Shown here piece after piece: positions 1 through 8,106 of a DNA stretch of 64,000 bases. The notes below the pieces were generated by a model. It saw only the letters and a program-made list of their open reading frames with translations, did not search any database and was not told where the DNA came from. The position numbers were made by a program, and so were the translations under genes. Each line of letters begins with the position of its first letter. Position 1 is the first letter of the stretch. The DNA lies in NCBI RefSeq assembly GCF_026241195.1, contig NZ_JAPFQO010000010.1:62001-126000 (forward strand). Direction: 5' to 3'. This DNA comes from Pontibacter anaerobius. Lineage in GTDB: Bacteria; Bacteroidota; Bacteroidia; Cytophagales; Hymenobacteraceae.

Positions 1-417
1 GGCACAACCAAGGTACATGCCACACTGGGCAAGATATTGGTACAGATCGTACTTATCGACATCGTGTTCTCCTTCGACTCTATCCTGACGGCTGTTGGCC
101 TGGCGCAGGAAGTGATCGTGATGATCATTGCCGTTATCCTGGCCATGGGTATCATGCTGATATTCGCCAAATACGTGAGCGACTTCGTGAACAAGCACCC
201 GACAGTGAAGATGCTGGCGCTGGCCTTCCTTATCCTGATCGGCTTTATGCTGGTAGTGGAGTCGCTGCACCAGCACATCCCGAAAGGTTATATTTACTTT
301 GCTATGTTCTTCTCGCTGCTCGTAGAAATGCTGAACATGAAGCTGCGCAAGAAAACCATACCGGTGCACCTGCGCCAGAACGAAGTGTTGGAACCCGAGG
401 AAGAAGAGGTGGTATAA
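1..417 (+). CDS. TerC family integral membrane protein, C-terminal part (5' end outside window)
   Basis: The reading frame is open from base 1, so only the last 138 residues are present. The IVFSFDSILTAVG stretch is the acidic transmembrane signature of TerC/YkoY/Alx-type proteins. Three further hydrophobic helices follow, then a basic loop and an acidic tail (EPEEEEVV). Family members sit in the inner membrane and have been linked to metal (manganese) export or tellurite resistance; the substrate here cannot be told. The gene ends at a very strong terminator 20 bases downstream. Family assignment is firm, function is not. Confidence 0.85.
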   Translation, partial: GTTKVHATLGKILVQIVLIDIVFSFDSILTAVGLAQEVIVMIIAVILAMGIMLIFAKYVSDFVNKHPTVKMLALAFLILIGFMLVVESLHQHIPKGYIYFAMFFSLLVEMLNMKLRKKTIPVHLRQNEVLEPEEEEVV

Positions 418-437
418 CGGTTTAGCCTCGTAAGTAT

Positions 438-497
438 AAAGTATAAAACAGCACCGGCACCCCTGCTACAGGCGGTGCCGGTGCTGTTTTATACTTT
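438..497 (+). terminator. Rho-independent terminator of the TerC gene with AAAGTATAAAA arms
   Basis: A perfect 24-bp inverted repeat (438-461 with 474-497) encloses a 12-base loop. The GC core is CAGCACCGGCACC and its complement. The outer part of each arm is AAAGTATAAAA/TTTTATACTTT, so the window-wide AAGTATA motif forms the A and T tracts of the terminator. The symmetry would let it work in both directions. Confidence 0.85.
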
Positions 498-499
498 GT

Positions 500-1135
500 C
501 TTTAGGCCTCCCGAGAGGGGGCAGTATCGGGGCCAACCACCCCTGCCCCTCCTTGTCTAAGGAGGGGAGCCTGTTACTGCCACTTTAGAAGTAAAAGCTT
601 CGTGGCGAATGCTCGGACACCCGGACAGGTATAAGCCCACCCCTACCCCTCCCGAGAGGGGAATTCGGCTGAAGTTCCGTTAGCCACAGCTATCGAATAT
701 GTTTCCAGTCTTTCCGTTGAGCGCCTTTGGAGTTTTTCCGGTGACGAGCGGAGCGAGGCATTGCGACGCAGGAGCAAAGGAAAAGGTCCCAGCGCGATGC
801 GGGAAGACGAGCCCTCCCGGGCTGGAGGGAGCCAAAGCCTGAAGTGAAACGATAGGTATGCAAGACTGAGGATGAGCGGTAGCTAGCAAGGATAGCTTGG
901 TTCAAACTGGGGAAAACAGCGGCTACGAAAGTATAAACTGGCAAGTATAAATATGCGGATTAGGAAATCCGCGGCAGAGAGGTTCCGGACAAGGATGTCC
1001 GGAACAGTGGGAAAGGCAAGTATAAAGTACAACCAAAGTATAAAGTATGGCTCTCCAAGCCAATCGAGTTACAAACGCAACACCACAAAAGGACATAAGT
1101 CTGAAGACTTGCGCCAGAAGAGTATGGAGGCAAGG
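500..1135 (+). repeat. Hairpin-chain repeat element, copy A
   Basis: This is one of three long degenerate copies. Shared blocks in order are: CCCCTCC/GGAGGGG hairpins; a block containing GCGCGATGCGGGAAGACGAG and CCCTCCCGGGCTGGAGGG (about 790-830); hairpin GCGGATT-AGGA-AATCCGC (955-972); hairpin TTCCGGACA-AGGA-TGTCCGGAA (983-1004); and an AAGTCTGAAGACTTGCGCC hairpin near 1099-1117. Copy A differs from B and C in the segment about 735-785. It lies directly downstream of a + strand gene and its terminator, as do the other two long copies. Confidence 0.75.
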
Positions 1136-1219
1136 GTACTCAAATCCTAAAACCTTTGACCCCAAGCCGCTTATCTACAGATTTTCTATATATTAGCCGT
1201 ACACTATGCCGATTCTGCC

Positions 1220-3532
1220 ATGCGCCGCTCCCTTGTTGCCGTTCTGCTGCTTTTCACCCTGATAGGGCTGTCCCTGCTGAGCCTCTGGCTGCTGACACCG
1301 CCTGCGCCAGTGCCTGCCAGTGCCCCGGCCACAGCGTTTTCGGCGGAGCGGGCCATGCACCATGTGCGGCAGATAGCCCAGGAGCCGCATGCCATGGGAA
1401 CAGCCGCACATGCGGAGGTGAGGAAATACCTGCTGCAGGAGATGGAGCAGCTGGGGCTGAGCCCGCAGGTGCAGGAGGCGACAGCGATGGAAAGTAAAAA
1501 CGGGTCAGCCCACATAGGCTATGTGTATAACCTGATCGGGCGATTAAAGGGCGCAGGCGATATTGGCAAAGCGGTACTCTTAATGGCCCATTACGACTCT
1601 CAGCCTAACGCCCGAGGAGCCGGTGATGATGGCGCCGGGGTGGCTGCTATTCTGGAGACCATACGCGCCCTGCGGCAGGAAGCGCCGCTGCAGCATGACG
1701 TGATCGTGCTCCTGACCGATGGAGAAGAGTATGGCTTATACGGAGCCAGGGCATTCCAGAAGCACCCCTGGGCAAAGGATGTGGCGCTGGTGCTAAACCT
1801 GGAGGCGCGCGGCACTAGCGGCCCCAGCATGACCTTTGAGATGAGCCCCGAAAACGGGTGGATAGCGAAGCAGTATGCCCGCGTAGCGCCTTACCCATTC
1901 TTTAACTCGCTGGCCTACGAGATCTACAGCCGGATGCCCAACAACACTGATTTTACCGTGTTCAAAGACGAAGGTTACACCGGCCTTAACGCTGCTTTTA
2001 TTGATGGCTTTGTACACTACCACAAAACCACTGACTCTCCTGAAAACCTGAGCTTAAGTACCCTGCAGCAGCATGGCAGCAACTTGCTGGCCCTTACCCG
2101 CCACTTCGGCCGTACTTCCTTAAACCAGACAAAGGCTCGCGACAGGGTATTTTTTAACGTGGCGGGGAGTTGGGTTATAAACTATGATGCCAGCTTAAAC
2201 CTGCTTTGGGTGGCCCTTACAACGCTGCTGCTGTTCGTAACCGTTCGGGTAGCGCTGCGGCAGGAGGTGGTAAAACCGCGCGGCCTTTTAATGGGCTTTA
2301 TGCTGTACCTGCTCTTGCTGATTGTTATCGCCATATTTTTTTACCCGCTAAACGAATGGGTATGGAGCCAGCTGCCGCTGTCGCACCGGCAAAATGGTGT
2401 GTACAGTGCCGATGGTTTCTTTGCTGCTTACCTGCTGCTGGCGCTGGGCTTTTTTCTGCTGCTGAGCCGGCTGGCGCTGCGTTGGCTGCGCCTTGTCTCG
2501 CTGCAGCTGGGTGTGTTTATACTTCAGTTTATGCTGATGCTGACCTTGTACCTGCTGATACCCAATGCGGCTTACCTGTTTCTGTTTCCGCTGCTGTTTA
2601 GCCTGAGTGGTACGCTTGCGCTGCTGCTGATGGGTTGGAAAGGCACCTCGGAGATGCTGCCAAAGTACACGCTGGTTTTGTTGCTGACCAATGTGCCGGC
2701 TGTTTTCCTGTTGCTGCCCATTGCGCAGGTGGTTTTTACGGCCTTCTCGCTGCAAATGCCTTATGGTATGGTGCTGCTGGCGCTGGTGCTGGCCGGGCTG
2801 CTACTGCCGCTGCTGGTGTTTGTGGCGCGCGGCCTTAGCTGGAAAAATATGCCCTTGCTGTCGCTGGTGCTGCTGCTGGTGGGTGGTGTGCTGCTGGCGC
2901 AAGCTATAACCGGAGAGAAGCCGTCTGCCGAGCGGCCACTGCACAGCCACGTGAGTTACTACCTCAACACTGATACCGGCAACGCGTGGTGGGCTAGCCG
3001 CTTTCCTAGTACCGACGACTGGAACAGGCAGTTTTTTACCTCAGCCACCCGGGAGCCGCTGAGAGAAATGTATCCGCACGCCTCTATACCATATCTTAAA
3101 AACGAGGCAGAGGCCCTGAGCCTGCCAGCCCCTGTAGCGGAAGTGCTGCAGGATGCTACGTCTGATAATATGCGCCTGCTCCGCCTGCGCCTTAGTTCGC
3201 CGCGCGGGGCTGCCCACCTGGAACTGGCGCTGCAAACAGCGTTGCCGGGCAAGGTGCAAGGTATAAAACTGGCTGGCCAGGTGCTGCCGTTAGATCCGCT
3301 TAAAACCGATAGTGGGGAAGTATACTTTACCCGCTTCCACGGCCTGCCCGAAAGCAAGGCAGTAGTGCTGGAAGTTCGCCTGGCCCCAGGTGCACCCCTC
3401 ACGCTGCACCTCCTCGACCAAAGTATTGGCCTGCCGCAGGAGTTGGTGAAATCGCCCCGGCCACCCCACGTCATAGCAGAGCAGGGCCGCGACAGCAACC
3501 TGACAGTGGTGCGTAAAAGTTATACTTTCTAA
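1220..3532 (+). CDS. M28 family zinc aminopeptidase with C-terminal membrane domain
   Basis: The 770-residue protein starts with a signal anchor (1-25). Residues about 45-300 form a peptidase M28 domain. Expected di-zinc ligands are visible: H124 in AHYDS, D136 in GAGDDGAG, E169/E170 in TDGEEYGLYG, E195 in NLEARG and H266 or H268 in FVHYHKTTDSPEN. Six to eight hydrophobic segments occupy about 310-560, and a soluble, probably periplasmic domain follows. This architecture resembles the ERMP1/Fxna-like M28 proteins common in Bacteroidota. It probably cleaves N-terminal residues from peptides in the envelope; the specific substrate is unknown. It is flanked by non-coding DNA on both sides and is probably monocistronic. 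Confidence 0.88.
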   Translation: MRRSLVAVLLLFTLIGLSLLSLWLLTPPAPVPASAPATAFSAERAMHHVRQIAQEPHAMGTAAHAEVRKYLLQEMEQLGLSPQVQEATAMESKNGSAHIGYVYNLIGRLKGAGDIGKAVLLMAHYDSQPNARGAGDDGAGVAAILETIRALRQEAPLQHDVIVLLTDGEEYGLYGARAFQKHPWAKDVALVLNLEARGTSGPSMTFEMSPENGWIAKQYARVAPYPFFNSLAYEIYSRMPNNTDFTVFKDEGYTGLNAAFIDGFVHYHKTTDSPENLSLSTLQQHGSNLLALTRHFGRTSLNQTKARDRVFFNVAGSWVINYDASLNLLWVALTTLLLFVTVRVALRQEVVKPRGLLMGFMLYLLLLIVIAIFFYPLNEWVWSQLPLSHRQNGVYSADGFFAAYLLLALGFFLLLSRLALRWLRLVSLQLGVFILQFMLMLTLYLLIPNAAYLFLFPLLFSLSGTLALLLMGWKGTSEMLPKYTLVLLLTNVPAVFLLLPIAQVVFTAFSLQMPYGMVLLALVLAGLLLPLLVFVARGLSWKNMPLLSLVLLLVGGVLLAQAITGEKPSAERPLHSHVSYYLNTDTGNAWWASRFPSTDDWNRQFFTSATREPLREMYPHASIPYLKNEAEALSLPAPVAEVLQDATSDNMRLLRLRLSSPRGAAHLELALQTALPGKVQGIKLAGQVLPLDPLKTDSGEVYFTRFHGLPESKAVVLEVRLAPGAPLTLHLLDQSIGLPQELVKSPRPPHVIAEQGRDSNLTVVRKSYTF

Positions 3533-3701
3533 GCTGGTTCTGCGGGATGATTCCTCACCCTGAATCTCAAAGAGTTTCTCGCCCATTTTAGTAAGGCATC
3601 CAGCCAAATTTATACTTTAAAAGGAATCTTGATTTGAGCCAAACCATAGAGCCGGCGTGCGCAGTATAGGGTATAACATTACCATACAAGCACCCGACTA
3701 T

Positions 3702-4262
3702 ATGTTCATAGATAAAGTAATCACCCTTGCCCTTGGTGCCATGTTTCTGCTGGCCCTGTCCTGTGAGGGGCCTACAGCAGAAGAAGCCACCACCAACAAT
3801 GCCCCGCAAAAAAGAACACTGCAACAGGAGCCTACTTTTTGGGATTATGCCGCCAGCAGTAACATGCTGCAGGTAGCGATAGCTACAGTAGCCGCAGAGA
3901 AAGGAACTACAGAGCACATCAGAAATATAGCCTCAGAGGCAGTGGCGTTTCATGTAAAAGCATTGGAAGACCTGAAGGCGTTGGCGGAGCGGTACGACAA
4001 TATTCAGTTGCCCGACAGTCTGGGCGCCGCCGATTTGGGCCTGGTGCTGGAGTTTAAGCTACTGGAGGGGGAAGAGTTGGATACGCACTTCCGGGAGTTT
4101 GTGCTGAGTACCCACAATGCCCAGCTGGATACTTATGAAGAGGCGTTCCTGAAGGCCGATGATACCCCCACCCGCGATTGGCTGATGGATATGCGGGCGC
4201 ACCTGCGCCAGGAAATCACTGCGATTGCAGAAGCAGACTCAGTGGAGACTGCAGCAGAATAA
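3702..4262 (+). CDS. DUF4142 family lipoprotein
   Basis: I chose the ATG at 3702 because it places a lipoprotein signal at the N-terminus (FLLALSC, predicted lipidated Cys at about residue 21). An in-frame ATG at 3657 would add 15 residues and spoil the signal. The mature part is helical and Glu/Ala-rich, with the FWDYAASSNMLQVAIATVAA start and the later VLSTHNAQLDTYEEA helix typical of the ferritin-like DUF4142 fold. The biochemical role of the family is unknown. The next gene is convergent, 22 bases away. Confidence 0.75.
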   Translation: MFIDKVITLALGAMFLLALSCEGPTAEEATTNNAPQKRTLQQEPTFWDYAASSNMLQVAIATVAAEKGTTEHIRNIASEAVAFHVKALEDLKALAERYDNIQLPDSLGAADLGLVLEFKLLEGEELDTHFREFVLSTHNAQLDTYEEAFLKADDTPTRDWLMDMRAHLRQEITAIAEADSVETAAE

Positions 4263-4284
4263 ACGATAAGTATAGAAGCGAGTT

Positions 4285-4944
4285 CTATTTCCAGAGGTCG
4301 GAGGCTTTGCGGGCCATCCGGAAGAAAAGCTCGCGCTCCAAGCCCGCTACCTGCCGCGCCTCGCAGTCTGAGTAACCGTTTTCCACCGCGTTAAGGTAGT
4401 CGTAGTATAACTGGGCCAACTCCAGCGAGTCATCCTCAAAACACTCGGTCAGGTCTTCGGAAACCTGTTTCTCCGGCTCAAATACTTTGGAAGGGTATAG
4501 CCTGTCGAGCTGGTAGATGAGGTATTTCTGGCGTGTCTTGTTGGGCTTTCCACCAAAAAGCTGCTCTAGCGGCAGCTCCTCGTCATTCTCATCAAAACCC
4601 TCTAAATCATCCTCCAGTGCCAGCGGCTCATATACGATAATGTCATGGCCGGTAAGCTCCAGGTACTCGTCAAATTTCTCTTTAACCGGAATAAGGGTGG
4701 GAGATTCGTAAGGCTTGTCCAGCACCTCGGCCATGTGCAGGGCAATGTCTTTGCCCTTTTCGCCGGCGGCAATCAGTATCTGGTTAAACTGGCAGAAGTC
4801 GCAGCCCAGGTACACGAACTTATACTCATCATCGAGCACCGTAAAACACCAGAGTGTAATAAACTCGGTTTCGTCTATCACCACCGTGTCGATGTATAGT
4901 TCGTTAATCTGAACATAGCGTGGCGAATATTCCTGAGAATCCAT
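4285..4944 (-). CDS. Hypothetical acidic cytoplasmic protein
   Basis: This 219-residue protein has no signal peptide or membrane segment. It is strongly acidic, with an Asp/Glu-rich middle (EDDLEGFDENDEELPLEQL, about 110-130). A CDFCQF motif near residues 49-54 could bind metal or be redox-active, though two cysteines alone are weak evidence. I do not recognise the family. Codon use matches the neighbours, and the gene is convergent with the DUF4142 gene. It looks like a lineage-specific conserved protein. Confidence 0.7.
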   Translation of the reverse strand: MDSQEYSPRYVQINELYIDTVVIDETEFITLWCFTVLDDEYKFVYLGCDFCQFNQILIAAGEKGKDIALHMAEVLDKPYESPTLIPVKEKFDEYLELTGHDIIVYEPLALEDDLEGFDENDEELPLEQLFGGKPNKTRQKYLIYQLDRLYPSKVFEPEKQVSEDLTECFEDDSLELAQLYYDYLNAVENGYSDCEARQVAGLERELFFRMARKASDLWK

Positions 4945-5054
4945 GGCGTTACGGCTTTAAGGTTCTGGTTGCGGCACAGTATAGGTACTATTAATGCGTA
5001 TACGGAGTTTTTCGGCACATGGCAGTTAATCTATATACAAATTTTTGCCCCAGG

Positions 5055-5240
5055 TTAATCGTCGTGGCGGCGCAGGTAGTAGATTATGCCGCCCAGCAGT
5101 GTCACGCCGATGCGAATTACCCAGCTGCCTGTTTCTCCGAACTGGCTTAACCAGTTTAAAACCAATAAATTAGCTCCTGTAAACTCCACCACAAGCGAAA
5201 CAAGGCCTGCCAGCAGCAGAAACAACCCGATAAATTTCAT
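5055..5240 (-). CDS. Small two-helix membrane protein
   Basis: Sixty-one residues with a hydrophobic segment at each end (about 2-22 and 38-54) and a charged YLRRHDD tail. Nothing identifies its function. The upstream side contains an AAGTATAATT heptamer (5238-5247) overlapping the start. The gene is short but the frame is clean and the amphipathic pattern is protein-like. Confidence 0.55.
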   Translation of the reverse strand: MKFIGLFLLLAGLVSLVVEFTGANLLVLNWLSQFGETGSWVIRIGVTLLGGIIYYLRRHDD

Positions 5241-5426
5241 AAGTATAATTTTTTTTGTTGGTCAGGATCTATTCTGCCTGAAATTATACCTGTGGCCGGT
5301 ATTTTTGGAGTATAGTCCACTTTAAATATAGGTAATTTAAAGTATAAAACCAGCGGTTTTAAATTTATACTTGAGAAGGGGCGGAGGACTACCTGAAACC
5401 GCTTTTTATGGAAACCCGGCCAAGGG

Positions 5427-6443
5427 CTAACCCCAGATTCGCTCTATAAAGCGCTGTGCATTGCCGTAGGCCAGCTTCTGCAACTGCTCCCCGGAAAACT
5501 GCTTCTGCAGGCGACCCAAAATATAGGTGTAGCTGCTGCTTGCCTGCTCATGCTCTTTGTAGTAAAATGGATATCGACTACGGTCCACCTCATCGGCAAA
5601 GTAAAAGTAATCCGCTCCAAAGCAGAGGGCGTCCTCAGCGCCGTGCCCGAAGCCATACTGTATGTGCTGCAGCAGAGCCTCCGGGTCCTCTGTGTTCAGG
5701 AACTTGCGCAGAAAGTTCATGCCTATCAGGCCCTTGCGGCGGATGATCTCCTGTGTTAGCTCATCGGGCAGGTTGCGCTCGTGCTGCCAAACCGGCCTGA
5801 AGTTAGAGTGGCTGGCAAGTATAGGGATGTCGAGCCTTTCAGTGTCGATGTGCGTCAGGATGTCGAAGGCCAGGGCGTCGCTGGTGTGCGAGAGGTCCAC
5901 GGCGATGCGGCGGCCATGCAGGTAGTCGAGCAGCATGCGGCCATCGGTTGTAATGCCATGCGTGGGGGCAGAAGAGTTGCCGCCGCCAAAGCGGTTGGCA
6001 GTATGGTGGGTAAAGCTGATGTACAGGATCCGTCCGCATACTTCTATCATCTTCTCCAGGCGCTTAAAGCCTTCTTCCAGCGGCTCGCCCTCCTCGCAGA
6101 AACCGGCGGCGTTTTCGATGGCGGCTACCATGCCTGTGCCTCCCGGTCGTTGTATCGCCTCCTGCAGCAGCTGCACGTCGGTTACGGCGGTCAGGCAGTT
6201 GTCGGCATCGGCCAGTTGCCGGAACATGTCGCGCTGCAGTTCGGCGTAGCGGGTGCTACCCGGCCCGGTGGCGGAGTAAATGGCCATTACCTGCAGCTTC
6301 ACGTTGCCTTCTACCAGCGAGGGTACCGCGCAGCCAATCTCCTCCACCTTGTTCATGTCGGAGTTGGGCACGTCGGTCAGGTATACCAGTAAATCGCAGT
6401 GCAGGTCGATAATGGGCAGGCGTGTGGCAGGCGTTGGATTCAT
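5427..6443 (-). CDS. Membrane dipeptidase, peptidase family M19
   Basis: A 338-residue zinc dipeptidase of the renal dipeptidase family, a TIM-barrel that cleaves dipeptides, often including D-amino-acid-containing ones. The metal ligands expected for M19 are present: H15 and D17 in IIDLHCDLL, E110 in AAIENA, H186 in DLSHTS and H212 in ASHSN. No signal peptide is evident, so a cytoplasmic location is likely. A role in peptidoglycan dipeptide or dietary peptide turnover is inference. The gene stands alone, with about 140 bases upstream containing two AAGTATAG heptamers. Confidence 0.9.
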   Translation of the reverse strand: MNPTPATRLPIIDLHCDLLVYLTDVPNSDMNKVEEIGCAVPSLVEGNVKLQVMAIYSATGPGSTRYAELQRDMFRQLADADNCLTAVTDVQLLQEAIQRPGGTGMVAAIENAAGFCEEGEPLEEGFKRLEKMIEVCGRILYISFTHHTANRFGGGNSSAPTHGITTDGRMLLDYLHGRRIAVDLSHTSDALAFDILTHIDTERLDIPILASHSNFRPVWQHERNLPDELTQEIIRRKGLIGMNFLRKFLNTEDPEALLQHIQYGFGHGAEDALCFGADYFYFADEVDRSRYPFYYKEHEQASSSYTYILGRLQKQFSGEQLQKLAYGNAQRFIERIWG

Positions 6444-6585
6444 GTGCAGCAGTATAGGTTTAGGAGCTTAAGTTAGAGCAAAAAATCATGGCAAAGTATA
6501 GGCAGTCCAGCTTAAAACTCATGAAGGCAAGTATAGCTTGTATTTGTGTTTGGCTTTTTGTTTGGGTGATGCGGCTGGCAAAGAA

Positions 6586-7146
6586 CTACAGCTGGCTGGT
6601 AAGGCCTGTCTGCTCCATACGGGCAATTCCATCGGTCATCCAGCAACCCTTGTAAGTGCCCTTGCGCTGCTTGGTAAGTATAAACATATAAGCCTGCTGC
6701 TGCCCCTCAACCGACTCTAACACCACCAGTTGGTAGGCCTTTTTACCCGATATCACCAGTTGGCCTGTTTTGTAACTTTTAAAGCTTATAATTGGACGGT
6801 ATTCAGGCTCTCGAACCATAAGCCGGAAGTGGTTGAGGGAGCCGAGATAGGCGCGGGTGGCTGGCGAAGAGAAGTTAAACATGGTAATCACGCCGCTGTC
6901 TGCCGGGTCGTTCTGCTGCAGGGCACGAAGCTGTATACTTATGACCTGGCGCGGCGAAAGTGCCTTGTCAGGCTTCAGGTATGTCCATTTTGAAGTATGG
7001 GCTATCTCAGGACTGGCAGAGGTATAGGTGGCGTAGTGGTGCTCTTCGGCGGTAGGCATCGTCGGGAACTGAAGCCAGAACATAACAAGCAACAACACCC
7101 CGATCGCTAGCATGATCTTGTCAAATATGTTGTCTTGCGCCTTCAT
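6586..7146 (-). CDS. DUF4864 domain protein with N-terminal membrane anchor
   Basis: The frame stays open far upstream to 7890, but that extension is only the antisense of the PAP2 gene. The real start is the ATG at 7146, giving MKAQDNIFDKIM, a transmembrane helix (about 9-27) and a 186-residue protein. The VISIQLRALQQNDPADSGVI region followed by FSSPATRAYLGS and a GCWMTDG ending fits DUF4864, a small alpha+beta domain of unknown role. It is divergent from the PAP2 gene, with 141 bases between the starts. Confidence 0.75.
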   Translation of the reverse strand: MKAQDNIFDKIMLAIGVLLLVMFWLQFPTMPTAEEHHYATYTSASPEIAHTSKWTYLKPDKALSPRQVISIQLRALQQNDPADSGVITMFNFSSPATRAYLGSLNHFRLMVREPEYRPIISFKSYKTGQLVISGKKAYQLVVLESVEGQQQAYMFILTKQRKGTYKGCWMTDGIARMEQTGLTSQL

Positions 7147-7287
7147 GTAAATATGTACTTTATTTAGGCAGGTATTGTTGTGAAACAACCGGTTTTTGGG
7201 GTGGATGCATGTCTGTGCCCTGCCAATGCCTGAAAACAGAAAACAAAGCACAGGGTCTGCGTATATTGTCTCAGGCAACAGCACACC

Positions 7288-8085
7288 ATGAAAAAAGATG
7301 TTCTGACAGATAAAGTGAGGGCCGCCACCGGCTGGGTGCTCCACCAGCCGGTGGTGGTGCGCCTGCGGCAGCGGTTCCCGCGGGTTACCTCCTTTGTGGC
7401 AGGGCGGTTCGATACGAGCTACTTTATTGGTTTGCCGCTGACACTGGTGGTGCTGGCCGGTGTGGTAAACATGATGCTGCTCTCTAACCTGACAGAGAGT
7501 GTGGTGGAGTCGGACTGGATCGTGACGGTGGACAAGCATTTTACCTCTATGCTGTTTAACATGCGCTCCGAGTGGCTGAGCCGCACGTTGTATGCCATTA
7601 CCTGGTTCGGCGATCAGCAGGCAGTCTTTGTGGTAGGCGGGTTTGCTACGCTGGTGTTCCTGGTGCGCAGGCGCTGGCTTTCTTTGGTTGCGTTCTGGCT
7701 GGCCCTGGGCGGGGTGGGCCTCACAGTGCGTTTCGGTAAGAAGTTTATCAGCCGCGACAGGCCCTTGGGCGATGTGGCGTACTATGCCGTAGAGCATTTC
7801 TCCTTTCCGAGCGGGCACGCCACAACCTCTATGGTGCTTTTCGGCATGCTGGCCTATTTCCTGTACCGGCATCTGGATGTGCCGTGGCATCGGAAACTAC
7901 TGGCGGCTATCGCCTTTATACTTATCGTGCTGGTCAGTTTCAGCCGTATTTACCTGGGGGTGCACTACCTGTCTGATGTGCTTGCCGGGCTGCTGCTGGG
8001 GCTCTTGTGGCTGTTGGTGGGCATAAGTATAGTAGAGGTGATGCTGTACCGCAAAAGGAGGTATAACAACCTGCATAACCGGTAA
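7288..8085 (+). CDS. PAP2 family membrane phosphatase
   Basis: A 265-residue protein with about six membrane helices. The three-part phosphatidic acid phosphatase signature is complete: K151 to R158-P159 (KKFISRDRP), S175-G-H177 (FPSGHATT) and R220 to H226 to D230 (SRIYLGVHYLSD). Such enzymes remove phosphate from lipid phosphates such as undecaprenyl pyrophosphate, phosphatidylglycerophosphate or phosphatidate at the outer face of the inner membrane. Which substrate applies is not shown. A predicted phospholipase C-like gene follows 21 bases after the stop, suggesting co-transcription. Confidence 0.9.
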   Translation: MKKDVLTDKVRAATGWVLHQPVVVRLRQRFPRVTSFVAGRFDTSYFIGLPLTLVVLAGVVNMMLLSNLTESVVESDWIVTVDKHFTSMLFNMRSEWLSRTLYAITWFGDQQAVFVVGGFATLVFLVRRRWLSLVAFWLALGGVGLTVRFGKKFISRDRPLGDVAYYAVEHFSFPSGHATTSMVLFGMLAYFLYRHLDVPWHRKLLAAIAFILIVLVSFSRIYLGVHYLSDVLAGLLLGLLWLLVGISIVEVMLYRKRRYNNLHNR

Positions 8086-8106
8086 AGCGGTACTTTTTCC
8101 GGGCTA

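Larger units (their letters stand above)
418..1219. other. Intergenic region, 0.8 kb, carrying repeat element copy A
   Basis: After the terminator there is no convincing gene. The short ORFs here run through repeats that recur at 19.6-20.4 kb and 30.8-31.3 kb. The region holds GC-rich palindromes (546-567, 646-661), the conserved middle block (about 690-840), hairpins (955-972, 983-1004) and five AAGTAT-type heptamers near 929-1049. Confidence 0.8.

Noticed and set aside
953..1150. A 65-codon ORF in the first intergenic region
   Set aside because: It lies fully in repeat element A, and the colinear copies B and C do not keep the frame.
5781..6392. A 203-codon + strand ORF opposite the M19 dipeptidase
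   Set aside because: The minus-strand frame has all M19 metal ligands. The + frame has no signal, domain or sensible start.
7147..7890. N-terminal extension of the DUF4864 ORF to 434 residues
   Set aside because: The added part is the antisense of the PAP2 gene, including its conserved motifs. The DUF4864 protein begins at 7146 with a proper membrane anchor.
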